This document shows, in pieces, positions 8,263-16,599 of a stretch of DNA of 64,000 nucleotides. The notes beneath the pieces are model-generated. The model worked only from the letters and a program-made list of their open reading frames with translations, was not told where the DNA came from and did not search any database. Source of the DNA: CAYJXJ01 sp964374095 (GTDB taxonomy: Bacteria > Elusimicrobiota > Elusimicrobia > UBA1565 > UBA9628). The stretch is from positions 4,579 through 68,578 of the forward strand of contig CAYJXJ010000001.1 in NCBI GenBank assembly GCA_964374095.1. The letters are read 5' to 3'. Made by a program: the position numbers and the translations under genes. Numbering within the stretch: position 1 is the stretch's first letter; the number at the start of each line of letters is the position of its first letter.

Positions 8263-9602
8263 CTCCCGAGCCCGGTCAGGCAGGCGTCCAAAATCTCCAA
8301 GCCCTTGTCGACATCGTAGGCCGTCAGGACCAAGGGCGGGGCCACGCGGATCACCGACTTGCCGCAGGAGAGCAGCAGGAGGCCCTTGCCGAAGGCAAGG
8401 GCCTCCAATTCACGAACCAGCTCGGGGTCGGGCTCTTTGGTATCACGGTTCCTGACAAACTCAACCCCTATCATTAACCCCACCCCGCGCACGTCCCCGA
8501 TCGAGGGATGCCGCGTCTCCAGGGCTTTGAGGCCTTGCAACAGACGTTCCCCCATCTTGGCCGCGTTGACGCACAGTTTTTTCTGGACAAGATCGAGGGT
8601 GGCCAGGGCGGCGGCGCAGCACACCGGGTTGCCTCCGAAGGTGGTGCCGTGCGAGCCCGGCGGCCAGGTCATGATGCTCTCGCGCGCGATGATGGCTCCG
8701 ATGGGCAGGCCCGAGCCGAGCCCCTTGGCGGTCAGCAGGATGTCGGGTTCCACTCCGAAGAGGTCCGCGGCCCACATCTTCCCGGTCCTCCCGACGCCGG
8801 TCTGGATCTCGTCGAAAACCAGCAGAATGCCGTGCTGGTCGCAAATCCGCCGCCACGACCGGAGGAACTCCGGTCGCGGCATGATGTATCCCCCTTCCCC
8901 TTGGAAGGGTTCCATGAATACCGCCGCAATCTGTTTGGGATCAATTTCCCGTTCAAAAAGCCGTTTTGCCGCCGCGATTCCATCAACACCCAAGTATGGA
9001 TTGTCGAAAGGCAGGTGTGTCACCTCCGGCAGGAAGGGGCCGAAACCCGTCTTGTACTTAGCCTTGCTCGCGGTGAGGGTGAGCGCCCCGTAAGTCCGGC
9101 CGTGGAAAGCCCCTTCGAAGGCGATGAGATGCGAGCGCTTGGTGTGGAACCGCGCCAGCTTGATGGCTCCCTCGACGGCCTCGGCTCCCGAGTTGGTCAA
9201 AAAAACGCGCTTCTTGGCCTGCCCCGGGGCGAGCCTGCCCAGGCGTTCGCAGAGACGCGCCATCGGCTCGTAGTAGAAATCCGTCCCGCAGATGTGGAGG
9301 AAGCGCCCGGCCGCTTCTTTGACGGCCGCGACCACCTCGGGATGGTTGTAGCCGGTGGAGGACACCGCGATGCCGGCCATCCAGTCGATGTAGCGGTTGC
9401 CGTCGACGTCTTCGGCCATGGCCCCGCGCCCGCCCGCCATGACGAATGGGTATTCCTTGATGTAAGACGGCGAGCTCCAGTTCTTGTCGAGGTCGATGAT
9501 TTGCCGCGCCCGAGGACCGGGCGGGGGAACCAGAATCCGGGGGTAGTCCGCCCGATGTCCTCGGGCGCTTGTCGTTGCCCTTCGTTTCAAGTATGTCCCC
9601 AT
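8259..9602 (-). CDS. Class-III aminotransferase, 4-aminobutyrate aminotransferase-like
   Basis: PLP-dependent transfer of an omega-amino group to a keto acid. 447 residues with the class-III landmarks: TNSGAEAVEGAIKLAR, AFEGAFHGRTYGALTLT, VFDEIQTGVGRTG, and the PLP lysine K293 in LTAKGLGSG. The HGTTFGGNPV segment is standard. Length and motifs fit the archaeal/anaerobe branch annotated as 4-aminobutyrate or broad omega-amino acid aminotransferase; ornithine or lysine are also possible substrates. It sits between a semialdehyde dehydrogenase and the CoA-transferase, so it likely works on a diamine or omega-amino acid in the same pathway. Confidence 0.82.
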   Translation of the reverse strand: MGTYLKRRATTSARGHRADYPRILVPPPGPRARQIIDLDKNWSSPSYIKEYPFVMAGGRGAMAEDVDGNRYIDWMAGIAVSSTGYNHPEVVAAVKEAAGRFLHICGTDFYYEPMARLCERLGRLAPGQAKKRVFLTNSGAEAVEGAIKLARFHTKRSHLIAFEGAFHGRTYGALTLTASKAKYKTGFGPFLPEVTHLPFDNPYLGVDGIAAAKRLFEREIDPKQIAAVFMEPFQGEGGYIMPRPEFLRSWRRICDQHGILLVFDEIQTGVGRTGKMWAADLFGVEPDILLTAKGLGSGLPIGAIIARESIMTWPPGSHGTTFGGNPVCCAAALATLDLVQKKLCVNAAKMGERLLQGLKALETRHPSIGDVRGVGLMIGVEFVRNRDTKEPDPELVRELEALAFGKGLLLLSCGKSVIRVAPPLVLTAYDVDKGLEILDACLTGLGR

Positions 9603-9606
9603 GTGC

Positions 9607-11187
9607 CTACTCCATTATCGTGCGGCTCTGTTCGCGCATGAACTGGGCGACGTAATAAGGGCCGCAGCCCCCTTTGCCCGTGGAGCCCGATCCCTTCCAG
9701 CCGCAGAAGGCCTGGACGCCCGGCCACGCGCCGGTGGTAGCGCCCGTGCGGCGGTTGGCGTAGCAGACGCCGGATTCGATCTCGTCGAAGAACCGCTCGA
9801 TCTCGGCGCGCTTGGCGGTGAAAATGCCGGCGGTGAGGCCGTACTCGGCTTTGTTGGACTCGGCGATGGCCTCGTCGAGGCCCGAGACGATGCCTACGGA
9901 CAGGAAAGGAACGAAGAGCTCGCGACGGAACAACGGATGCGTCAACGGAAGCTTCGCGATGGTTGGCTCTACGTAGTGGCCCTTATTGAAGGGCGGCTCT
10001 TCGAGCCGCCGGCCACCGTGCAGGATTCTGCCGCCGCGGTTGGCTTCCTGCACGGCGGCGGCAAATGTGGCTACGGCCCGCGCGTTGACGACCGGGCCGA
10101 AGAAGACGTCTTTCTGCGACGGGTCGCCGATGCGGATGGCGGCGGTCTTCTCAAGCAGCTTCTTGAGGAAGGGCTCGGCCACGCGGCGGTCCACATAGAC
10201 CCGCGAGCAGGCCGAGCACTTCTGGCCCTGCAGGCCGAAGGCCGATTTCATGATCCCCTCGGCGGCCATGTCGAGGTCCGCGGATTCGGTGACGATCGCG
10301 GGATTCTTCCCGCCCATTTCCATGAGGGTCGGCTTGGGCCAGTCCTTGGAGAACTCCTTGGCCATGCGCATCCCGACTTCCTTGGAGCCGGTGAACACGA
10401 TCCCGTCGACCTGCCGGTGGCGCCAGAAGGAGTCGCCGATCTCCGATCCCCGGCCGGTCACGAATTGAAACGCCCCGGCGGGAATGCCGGCGTCGCGGTA
10501 GACTTCATAAAGGAGGACCCCCGTCCAGGGGGTGTCTTGCGCGGGCTTGTAAACCACGGTATTGCCCGCCACGAGGGCCGCGGAGGACATGCCGGTCGAG
10601 AGCGCCATGGGGAAGTTGAAGGGCGCGATGCAGGCGAATACCCCGAAGGGCCGCAGGACCGAGCAGGTCTTCTCGTTGGGCAGGAGTTTGCCCAGGGGTT
10701 TGACGTAGCCCTCGGCGTCCTCCATCTGCTTGCAATAATAGTCGATGAGGTCCGCGGATTCCTCCGCGTCGCCCATGGCCTCCATGCGGCTTTTCCCGAC
10801 CTCCAGGCTCATGACCGCGCCGATCTCGAACTTGCGCTCGCGGATGATCTCGGCCGCCCGGCGCAGGGTCGCGACGCGCTCCCGCCAGGCCCGGCCCGCC
10901 CACGCCTTCTGGACTCTCGAGGCCCCGCGGATGGCGCGGTCCACGTGCTCGGGCGCGGCCGCGGCGAAGCGGCCCAGCACCATCGTGGTATCGGTGGGCG
11001 AGGTGTCGACGATGGGTTCGGCTTTGACCTTCACGGCCTTGCCGTCGATGTAGAGGGGGTGGGACGCGCCGATGCGCGAGCGCACCCGGCCCAGGGCCGC
11101 ATCGAAGCGCCGGTGGAACTCGCCCATATCGATCGAGGTCGAGGTGTAGGTGATCTTGAAGGGGGCGGCGGGGGCGGTCGTGGTCAT
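9607..11187 (-). CDS. pruA: L-glutamate gamma-semialdehyde (P5C) dehydrogenase family enzyme
   Basis: NAD(P)-dependent oxidation of a semialdehyde to the acid, in P5C dehydrogenases giving glutamate. 526 residues, the family length. Visible: cofactor segment APFNFPMALSTGMSSAALVA, the general-base region MEMGGKNPAIV, the nucleophile C324 in GQKCSACSR, and the C-terminal ANRRTGATTGAWPGVQAFCG block characteristic of the P5CDH group rather than generic aldehyde dehydrogenases. It is stand-alone; no proline dehydrogenase is nearby. Together with two class-III aminotransferases it fits omega-transamination (for example of ornithine) followed by semialdehyde oxidation. Confidence 0.85.
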   Translation of the reverse strand: MTTTAPAAPFKITYTSTSIDMGEFHRRFDAALGRVRSRIGASHPLYIDGKAVKVKAEPIVDTSPTDTTMVLGRFAAAAPEHVDRAIRGASRVQKAWAGRAWRERVATLRRAAEIIRERKFEIGAVMSLEVGKSRMEAMGDAEESADLIDYYCKQMEDAEGYVKPLGKLLPNEKTCSVLRPFGVFACIAPFNFPMALSTGMSSAALVAGNTVVYKPAQDTPWTGVLLYEVYRDAGIPAGAFQFVTGRGSEIGDSFWRHRQVDGIVFTGSKEVGMRMAKEFSKDWPKPTLMEMGGKNPAIVTESADLDMAAEGIMKSAFGLQGQKCSACSRVYVDRRVAEPFLKKLLEKTAAIRIGDPSQKDVFFGPVVNARAVATFAAAVQEANRGGRILHGGRRLEEPPFNKGHYVEPTIAKLPLTHPLFRRELFVPFLSVGIVSGLDEAIAESNKAEYGLTAGIFTAKRAEIERFFDEIESGVCYANRRTGATTGAWPGVQAFCGWKGSGSTGKGGCGPYYVAQFMREQSRTIME

Positions 11188-12570
11188 GTCATCCTCCGGT
11201 AATTGCCGGCGTCCTGTGGGACGCCTTTTAAGGTTTTGTCCAGCGCGGCTCGGAACTTGGCCGCCAGGGCGTCGAGTTCCGCTTCCGTGACGATGAAGGG
11301 GGGGGCGATCATCACGAGGTCGCCGTTTTCGCCGTCGGCGTGGCCGACGTTGGGCCAGAGCACGAGACCCTCCGCCAGCGCCGCGTCGACCAAGGTCTCG
11401 GCGAAGCGGGCGGCCCGGGGGAAGGGCCGCTTGGAGAGCTTGTCCGCGACGAACTCAACACCGTGAAGGAGGCCGAGGCCGCGGACGTCTCCCACGGCCG
11501 GCAAATCCTTGAGCGGCGCCAATTTCTCGGCCAAGACCCGGCCCATGGAGGCGGCGCGTTCGATCAGGCCGCGCGATTTCATCAGTCGCACCGCGGCCAA
11601 GCCCGCCGCGCACAGGGTCGGCAGGTGCGAGAAGGTCTGGGCGTGCTGGAGCGCGCCCGAGCCGCTCGCGATCGGGTCGATGACCGCCCGGGCGGCGCAC
11701 ACCGCCGACAGCGGCACGCAGCCGCCGCTCAAGCCCTTGCCCAGGACCAGGATATCGGGCACGAGCGCGAAGTGATCGCACCCCGTCCAGCGGCCGGTGC
11801 GCCCCGCGCCGCAGAGGATTTCATCGGCGATGAGAAGGACTTGGTGGCGGTCGCAGATTTCCCGCACCCGGCGGTGGTAGTCGGGGCGCGGGACGCAGGC
11901 GCCCGTCGAAGATCCGCCGATGGGCTCGATCAGAAAGGCCGCGACCGAATCGGGGCCTTCGCGCCGGATCGCCTCCTCGAGGGCGCTTCCCGAGCAGGCC
12001 GGGCAGTCGAGGCCGCGGCCTTCGCAGGGGCAGCGGTAGGCGTAGGGCGCCGGGACCATGGCGACCTTGACGAGCCACGGCTCGAAGAGCTTGCGGTAGC
12101 GGCCGCGCGCCGACGCCGAGAGCGCGAGCAGGGTGTTGCCGTGATAGCCCGGGGTCTGGGTGATGATCTTGTGCTTTCCGGGCTTGCCGGTCTCGACCCA
12201 GAATTGGCGGGCGAGCTTGAGCGNNNNNNNNNNGCTTGAGCGCGGCTTCGACCGCTTCCGACCCGGACCCTAAGAAGTAGGAGTGAGCGAGTCCCGGGGG
12301 ATTCAAGCCCGCCAGTTCCGCCGCGAGGTCCTCGGCGGCCGCGGTGGTGAAGGCGGTGCCGTTGACGTAGGCGACCTTTCCGGCCTGGTCGGAAAGGGCG
12401 CGGGCCAGGTCCGGCTCGCCGTGGCCAAGGCTGGCCGCGAAAGCTCCCGAGCAGGCGTCGAGGTAGCGCTTCCCCGCGGCGTCGATGAGCCAGCAGCCCT
12501 CCCCGCGCTCAATGCGCGGATAGTCGCGCCGAAGGTTCCGGTAAAAGACGGCAGAATCGGGATAACGCAT
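11184..12570 (-). CDS. Class-III aminotransferase, interrupted by a scaffold gap
   Basis: Second PLP-dependent class-III aminotransferase of the cluster. The N-terminal part (from 12570) has HGEPDLARAL and YFLGSGSEAVEAALK. After ten Ns the reading continues in another frame with QFWVETGKPGKHK, ITQTPGYHGN, LIADEILCGAGRTG and the PLP-lysine segment LVLGKGLSGG. The frame break is an assembly artefact: the same nine bases flank the gap, and collapsing them joins EAALK to LARQFW in frame. The intact protein should be near 455 residues. The four-Cys CPCEGRGLDCPAC segment (about 12004-12033) looks like an inserted knuckle and is unusual. Substrate unknown. Confidence 0.8.
12224..12233. other. Assembly gap (10 N) with 9-bp overlap
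   Basis: The bases GCTTGAGCG occur immediately before (12215-12223) and after (12234-12242) the run of Ns. Removing the Ns and one copy (19 bases) restores the aminotransferase frame, so there is probably no missing sequence here. Confidence 0.85.
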
Positions 12571-12589
12571 CGCGCTATTCTAGCAATAT

Positions 12590-12641
12590 GGGGTCCGGCC
12601 GTCACTCTTCGCGGATCCGCGAAGAGTGAAGACCTGACCCC
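12590..12641. repeat. Imperfect 26-bp inverted repeat with perfect 14-bp core
   Basis: The core TCACTCTTCGCGGA (12602-12615) is followed directly by its exact reverse complement (12616-12629). The outer arms GGGGTCCGGCCG and AGACCTGACCCC pair imperfectly. It lies in the 89-base spacer between divergent genes. The AGACCTGACCCC end is of the type seen at RAYT/REP-like elements; the same GGGGTC/GACCCC end style occurs in the 1414-1486 repeat. Confidence 0.8.
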
Positions 12642-12659
12642 GATTTGTTATAAGGCAGG

Positions 12660-14261
12660 GTGCCGCCCTGGGTCCACGCCGCCATTGTCTACGCCTACCC
12701 CCCGGTCATCGCCGCCTCCCTCCTATGGTGGCTGGCCGCGCTGGCCGCCGCGGCCCCGTTGCTGGTGCGGGAGTGCCGCAGGCTGATCGGGGCTCGCCAC
12801 GCCGCGGCGCTGGCCGCAATCCTGGCCGTGGGAGGGGGGCTGCGGGCCTGGGGGGTCCCTCGCCTCTACCGGAACGTCGCCTTCGAGCCCCAGCACCTGC
12901 GCATCGCCAACACGTTGGCGGAGCGGGGGGTCTTCAGCTTCCCCCTGGTCCGGGGAGAGGGGGATTTCGACGTCCACTCCCCCCCGATCTGGCCCGCGGG
13001 CTATCACCTCTTGATGGCCCTGGTCCGACTGGGCTGGGGCCCGGAGCCCGAGACGGCGTTCCGTTTCAACATCGCCCAGGGAACCCTGGCCATCCTCATC
13101 TTGTTCCTGGCGGCAACCCACATGTTTTCCGATCCCGTGGCCGGCTTGGCGAGCGCCGGGCTGCTTGCGATCCTGCCCCTCCACGTCCGCCTCTCGGCTT
13201 GCGCGGAGTACGGCATCAACGCCTTCCTGTGGGTCGTGGGGGCCTTGTTGACGCTCTCCCTGTACCGCGCCCGCCCTAGCGCGCGAACGTCGATGCTTTT
13301 CCTCGCCACGCTCAATTACGCGATCCATGGACGCTGCGAGCTGCTCGTGCTCGCGCCCCTCCTAGCGGCCGCGACCTGGGGAGGACATCACCGGCTCGCC
13401 GGCCAAGCCGCGGTCCGGGCCGGCCAAGCCGCCGTGGCCTTGGCCGCGGTGCCGGCGGCGCTCGTGGCGCTCCACAACCACGCGGACGGCCAACCGGGTT
13501 GGGACACTGCGCCCGCCGCCCTCGCCGGCAACTTCCTCAACTATTTCCCGGACAACCTGAGCTATTTCCTCAACCCGGCGTCCCCGAACCTGGCCCTCCT
13601 CCTGGCGTGCGTCGCCGCGGTCGTCGGCCGCGGCGCCCCGGCCCGGGCCTGGCGGGCGCTGCTCGGGGGCATGCTGCTCGTACTCCTGGCGGTCTACGGC
13701 GTTTTCGGCGCCTTTTCGACGCGCGATCCGACCTCCTATGCCCCCGAGCGCTACGCCCTCATCCCGTTCGCGCCCCTGCTGCTTTTGGCCGGTGTCGGGG
13801 CCCGCCGGCTCGCGGCCGGAACCCGCGCGCCCGCGGCCGGGATTCTCGCCGCCCTGTTCCTGGCCGCGGTCGGCGCGGACTTTCGCCGCGGCGAGCCCGC
13901 CCTATCGGAGATTCGCGAAAGACTCCGGCTTTTTACCGACGCCAAGCGTTTCCTCCCGCCGGGAATCTACGTGGCCGCCTTCTCCCCTGACGCGATCGCG
14001 GTCTTGCGGCCGCCGCTGGTCAGCGGGTATTTCCTGCTGGAAAGCCGGGAGCGGTTCGACGCGGCCCTCTCCTCCCAAGGCCGCAGTCAAGACCTCATCC
14101 TGTTCGAAGATGTTCCCGGCTACGAGCCGCGTGGGCCCGCCTCGGCCCTGCGCCGGAATTTGGGCCGGGACTACGACTCCACCCGGATCCACTCGCGGCG
14201 CATCGGAGGCCACGAATACGCTTTTCATTACCTTCGCCGGCGGCGACGGCCCCCCGCCTAA
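12660..14261 (+). CDS. GT-C-type polytopic membrane protein (paralogue 1)
   Basis: 533 residues with about ten to twelve hydrophobic segments. It resembles the ArnT/PMT-like GT39 group of GT-C glycosyltransferases, which move sugars from polyprenyl-phosphate donors outside the membrane. Residues 65-130 (VPRLYRNVAFEPQHLRIA, then DFDVHSPPIWPAGYH) correspond to the first external loop. The expected acidic DE pair there is FEPQHL, so the first catalytic acid is weakened. Start is GTG at 12660 (no strong ribosome binding site). The next gene is a clear paralogue in the same operon. The substrate is unknown. Confidence 0.65.
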   Translation: MPPWVHAAIVYAYPPVIAASLLWWLAALAAAAPLLVRECRRLIGARHAAALAAILAVGGGLRAWGVPRLYRNVAFEPQHLRIANTLAERGVFSFPLVRGEGDFDVHSPPIWPAGYHLLMALVRLGWGPEPETAFRFNIAQGTLAILILFLAATHMFSDPVAGLASAGLLAILPLHVRLSACAEYGINAFLWVVGALLTLSLYRARPSARTSMLFLATLNYAIHGRCELLVLAPLLAAATWGGHHRLAGQAAVRAGQAAVALAAVPAALVALHNHADGQPGWDTAPAALAGNFLNYFPDNLSYFLNPASPNLALLLACVAAVVGRGAPARAWRALLGGMLLVLLAVYGVFGAFSTRDPTSYAPERYALIPFAPLLLLAGVGARRLAAGTRAPAAGILAALFLAAVGADFRRGEPALSEIRERLRLFTDAKRFLPPGIYVAAFSPDAIAVLRPPLVSGYFLLESRERFDAALSSQGRSQDLILFEDVPGYEPRGPASALRRNLGRDYDSTRIHSRRIGGHEYAFHYLRRRRRPPA

Positions 14262-14264
14262 CGC

Positions 14265-15869
14265 ATGAGGCAGGCCACCGCCGCGGTCCTGATTTACGCC
14301 TACCCCTGGCTGATGCTGGCCTCCCTGGCCGCGGTCGCGGCGGCGCTCGTGGCCGGCGGCCGCGCGGCCGCGGGCGGCTTGGCGCGTCTGGCGACCCGGC
14401 GGCAATGGACCGGCCTGGGAGTCCTCCTCGCTGCCGGTCTGGCGCTCCGCCTGTGGGCCCTCCCGCTCAACCACCAGAACCTCACGGATGAGCTGCAGCA
14501 TCTCGACATCGCGCGGCTCCTGGCCGAACGGGGGGTTTTTGGCCTGTCGGTCGTGGGCGGGGCCGGCGACTTCGATGTCTACCACGCGCCGATCTGGCCC
14601 GCGGCGTTTCACACCATGCTCGCGCTTCTTTTCAAGATCACGGGAGTCTCGGTTCCGGCGGCCTTCGCCTTCAACGCCTGGCTGGGGACCGCGGGGATAT
14701 TGATGATCTTCTTGGCTTCCTCCCATATCGGGCGCGATGGCCGCGCCGGCCTGTGGAGCGCGGGTCTGGCCGCCTTTCTCCCCCTCCCCCTGCGCTACTC
14801 CGCTTCCTGCGACATCTCCACGCACGCCTTCTTCTGGCTCGCGGCGACCCTGCTGGGGCTCTCGGTCCTCATCCGGCGCCGGGACGGCGCGGCTCTCGCG
14901 GGGACTCTGGCGGCGGCCAACGTCGCGGCGCACTGCCGGCCCGAGGGGATCGTGGTGGCGCCGCTGCTGCTATGGCTGCTGCGCGGGCGCGGGCTTCTGC
15001 CCCGCCTGACGCCGGGCGTGGCGGCGGCGGGTGCCGCGCTGGCGGCGCTGGCGGCTCCGGCCGCCCTGGTCGTCCTCCAGAACCGCTTCATCGCGGTGCC
15101 GCAATGGGACCAGGCGCCCCGGGGCTATCTCGCAAACCTGGCGGCAAACCTTCCCGCCAACCTGGGCTACCTGGCCGACCCATTGTCTTGGCGCGGCCTG
15201 ACCGCGGCCTTGGCCGCGCTGGGCGCGATCGGCCTGTCCCGGCAGGGAGAAGGCTGGACGCGCATACTGGGCGGCCTGGCGCTGGCCCTGCTCGCCTGTT
15301 ACAGCGCGCTATCGACCGGACGCTTCGCGGTGTTTCGCGCCGACCGCTATGCCCTGGTTCTCTACGCCCCGCTCCTGATCCTCGCGGGGGCGGGGGGGCT
15401 CGGCCTTCAACAGCGCCTTCGAAGCCCGTGGTCCGCCCCGGCGCTGGTCTTGACCCTGCTGATCTTGTCGGTTTCCGATTACAAGAACTTGGGAGAAACG
15501 CGTTCGGACGAGCTGGAGCGCCACGCTTTTTTGATGGAAGCCGGGCCGCGCCTGCCGCCGGGTCCTTACGTCGTGACCTTCGCTCCGGCCGCCGTGATCG
15601 TAGGCTTGGGCAGGCCCGCGGTCAGCGCCCGCTACCTGCTGGAGTCGCAGGCGGCCTTCGCTGCCGCCCTGGCCTCCCAGGGCCGCACCCCGAATCTCAT
15701 TTTGTTCCAGGACTTCTGGCGCTCCCAGCACCGGGAGGCCTACGCCGCGCTCGTGGCCCAACTGCGCCGGCGCTACGATTTCTCGCTCCTGGCGGCGCGG
15801 CGGATCGGCTCCGATGAATTCGCCTTCCACCTGCTGACGCCGCGCGGATCGGTCCCCAAGTCTTGGTAG
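14265..15869 (+). CDS. GT-C-type polytopic membrane protein (paralogue 2)
   Basis: 534 residues, starting four bases after the first paralogue and alignable with it over its whole length: IYAYPWLMLASL, LAERGVFG, GDFDVYHAPIWPAAFH, and the C-terminal RYLLESQAAFAAALASQGR soluble segment. In contrast to paralogue 1 this copy keeps an acidic pair in the first external loop (NLTDELQHLDIA), the usual place of the GT-C catalytic acid. It is probably the active member. It ends 12 bases before the CysRS-like gene. Likely role: transfer of a sugar from a lipid carrier to an envelope acceptor, inferred from fold only. Confidence 0.68.
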   Translation: MRQATAAVLIYAYPWLMLASLAAVAAALVAGGRAAAGGLARLATRRQWTGLGVLLAAGLALRLWALPLNHQNLTDELQHLDIARLLAERGVFGLSVVGGAGDFDVYHAPIWPAAFHTMLALLFKITGVSVPAAFAFNAWLGTAGILMIFLASSHIGRDGRAGLWSAGLAAFLPLPLRYSASCDISTHAFFWLAATLLGLSVLIRRRDGAALAGTLAAANVAAHCRPEGIVVAPLLLWLLRGRGLLPRLTPGVAAAGAALAALAAPAALVVLQNRFIAVPQWDQAPRGYLANLAANLPANLGYLADPLSWRGLTAALAALGAIGLSRQGEGWTRILGGLALALLACYSALSTGRFAVFRADRYALVLYAPLLILAGAGGLGLQQRLRSPWSAPALVLTLLILSVSDYKNLGETRSDELERHAFLMEAGPRLPPGPYVVTFAPAAVIVGLGRPAVSARYLLESQAAFAAALASQGRTPNLILFQDFWRSQHREAYAALVAQLRRRYDFSLLAARRIGSDEFAFHLLTPRGSVPKSW

Positions 15870-15881
15870 AATACCCCCGGT

Positions 15882-16550
15882 ATGGGCCTGGAATTCTTCG
15901 ATGCGGGTCGGGGGCGGATGGAACCCCTGCGCGCTTCCCTGCCGCCGCAGGTCGACTTCCTTTGGGATCGCGGCGGCGATGCCGAGCAGGGCGCGGCGGC
16001 CGCGTGGCGCTCCGGCGTGCTCGTGTCCGGACTGCTGGATTCCATGGTGCATCTGGGCCTGACGGTCAACCAAGCGGTGGAGCCCGTGGCGGGTCCCATC
16101 GAGCTCTTCTGGGGCGGCCGCTTGCCGGCCGCGGGGGCCAAGCTCTGGCTGCGGCCGGGTCCCGTCAGCGTGCACCGCGCGCTGGAGCCCCGTCTCGCCG
16201 CCGCGGCCGCGGCAGGCGACGTCGAGCTGCGCTACGCCTGCCTCAAGACCCACTACCGCCGGCCGCTGGTCCTCGAACCCGGGGGCCTGGCCGCCGCCGT
16301 CTCGGAGCTTTCCAGGCTGCGGGCCATCGCCGCGCGGCTGGCCGTCGGCGCCGCCCCGGCCGCGAATTCCCGGGGTCTGGCCGGCTACCTCAAGCGCCTG
16401 CGCGACGCCCTGTCCCGCGACCTCGACCTGCCGGCGGCCATCGAAACCGTGTGGGACGCGCTGCGGCCGGGCGCTCTTTCACCCGGCTCCCAGCTGGAAG
16501 CATTGAGGAAGGCCGACGAGATTCTCGGGTTGGGATTGGTCTTGAAATAA
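15882..16550 (+). CDS. Shrunken cysteinyl-tRNA synthetase-like protein without catalytic motifs
   Basis: 222 residues that follow bacterial CysRS at both ends but lack its middle. The N-terminus (LEFFDAGRGRMEPLRAS) matches the LYNTLTRKKEEFxP opening. The CGPTVYDxxHIGN region has become WDRGGDAEQGAAAAW. About 200 residues with the zinc ligands are missing. The KMSKSLGN loop position reads KLWLRPGP. The C-terminal helical domain is well kept: LRYACLKTHYRRPL (CysRS: LRYxLLSxHYRxPL), RDALSRDLDLPAAIETVW (AMDDDLNTPxAL) and EILGLGL. It cannot charge tRNA by the normal mechanism; a tRNA-Cys or cysteinyl carrier/binding role, or plain decay, is open. Next gene downstream encodes a Cys-tailed exported protein. 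Confidence 0.65.
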   Translation: MGLEFFDAGRGRMEPLRASLPPQVDFLWDRGGDAEQGAAAAWRSGVLVSGLLDSMVHLGLTVNQAVEPVAGPIELFWGGRLPAAGAKLWLRPGPVSVHRALEPRLAAAAAAGDVELRYACLKTHYRRPLVLEPGGLAAAVSELSRLRAIAARLAVGAAPAANSRGLAGYLKRLRDALSRDLDLPAAIETVWDALRPGALSPGSQLEALRKADEILGLGLVLK

Positions 16551-16570
16551 CCGGATTCCCCTGTTATACT
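16542..16570 (+). promoter_or_regulatory. Sigma-70-type promoter for the Cys-tailed twin genes
   Basis: TTGAAA at 16542-16547 and TATACT at 16565-16570, spaced by exactly 17 bases; the -35 overlaps the stop codon of the upstream gene. The -10 is embedded in CTGTTATACT, a form repeated at other promoters of this region. A GGAGG ribosome binding site and ATG follow at 16600. Confidence 0.65.
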
Positions 16571-16599
16571 TTCGATAAGAACCGCTTTCCGGAGGGGTT

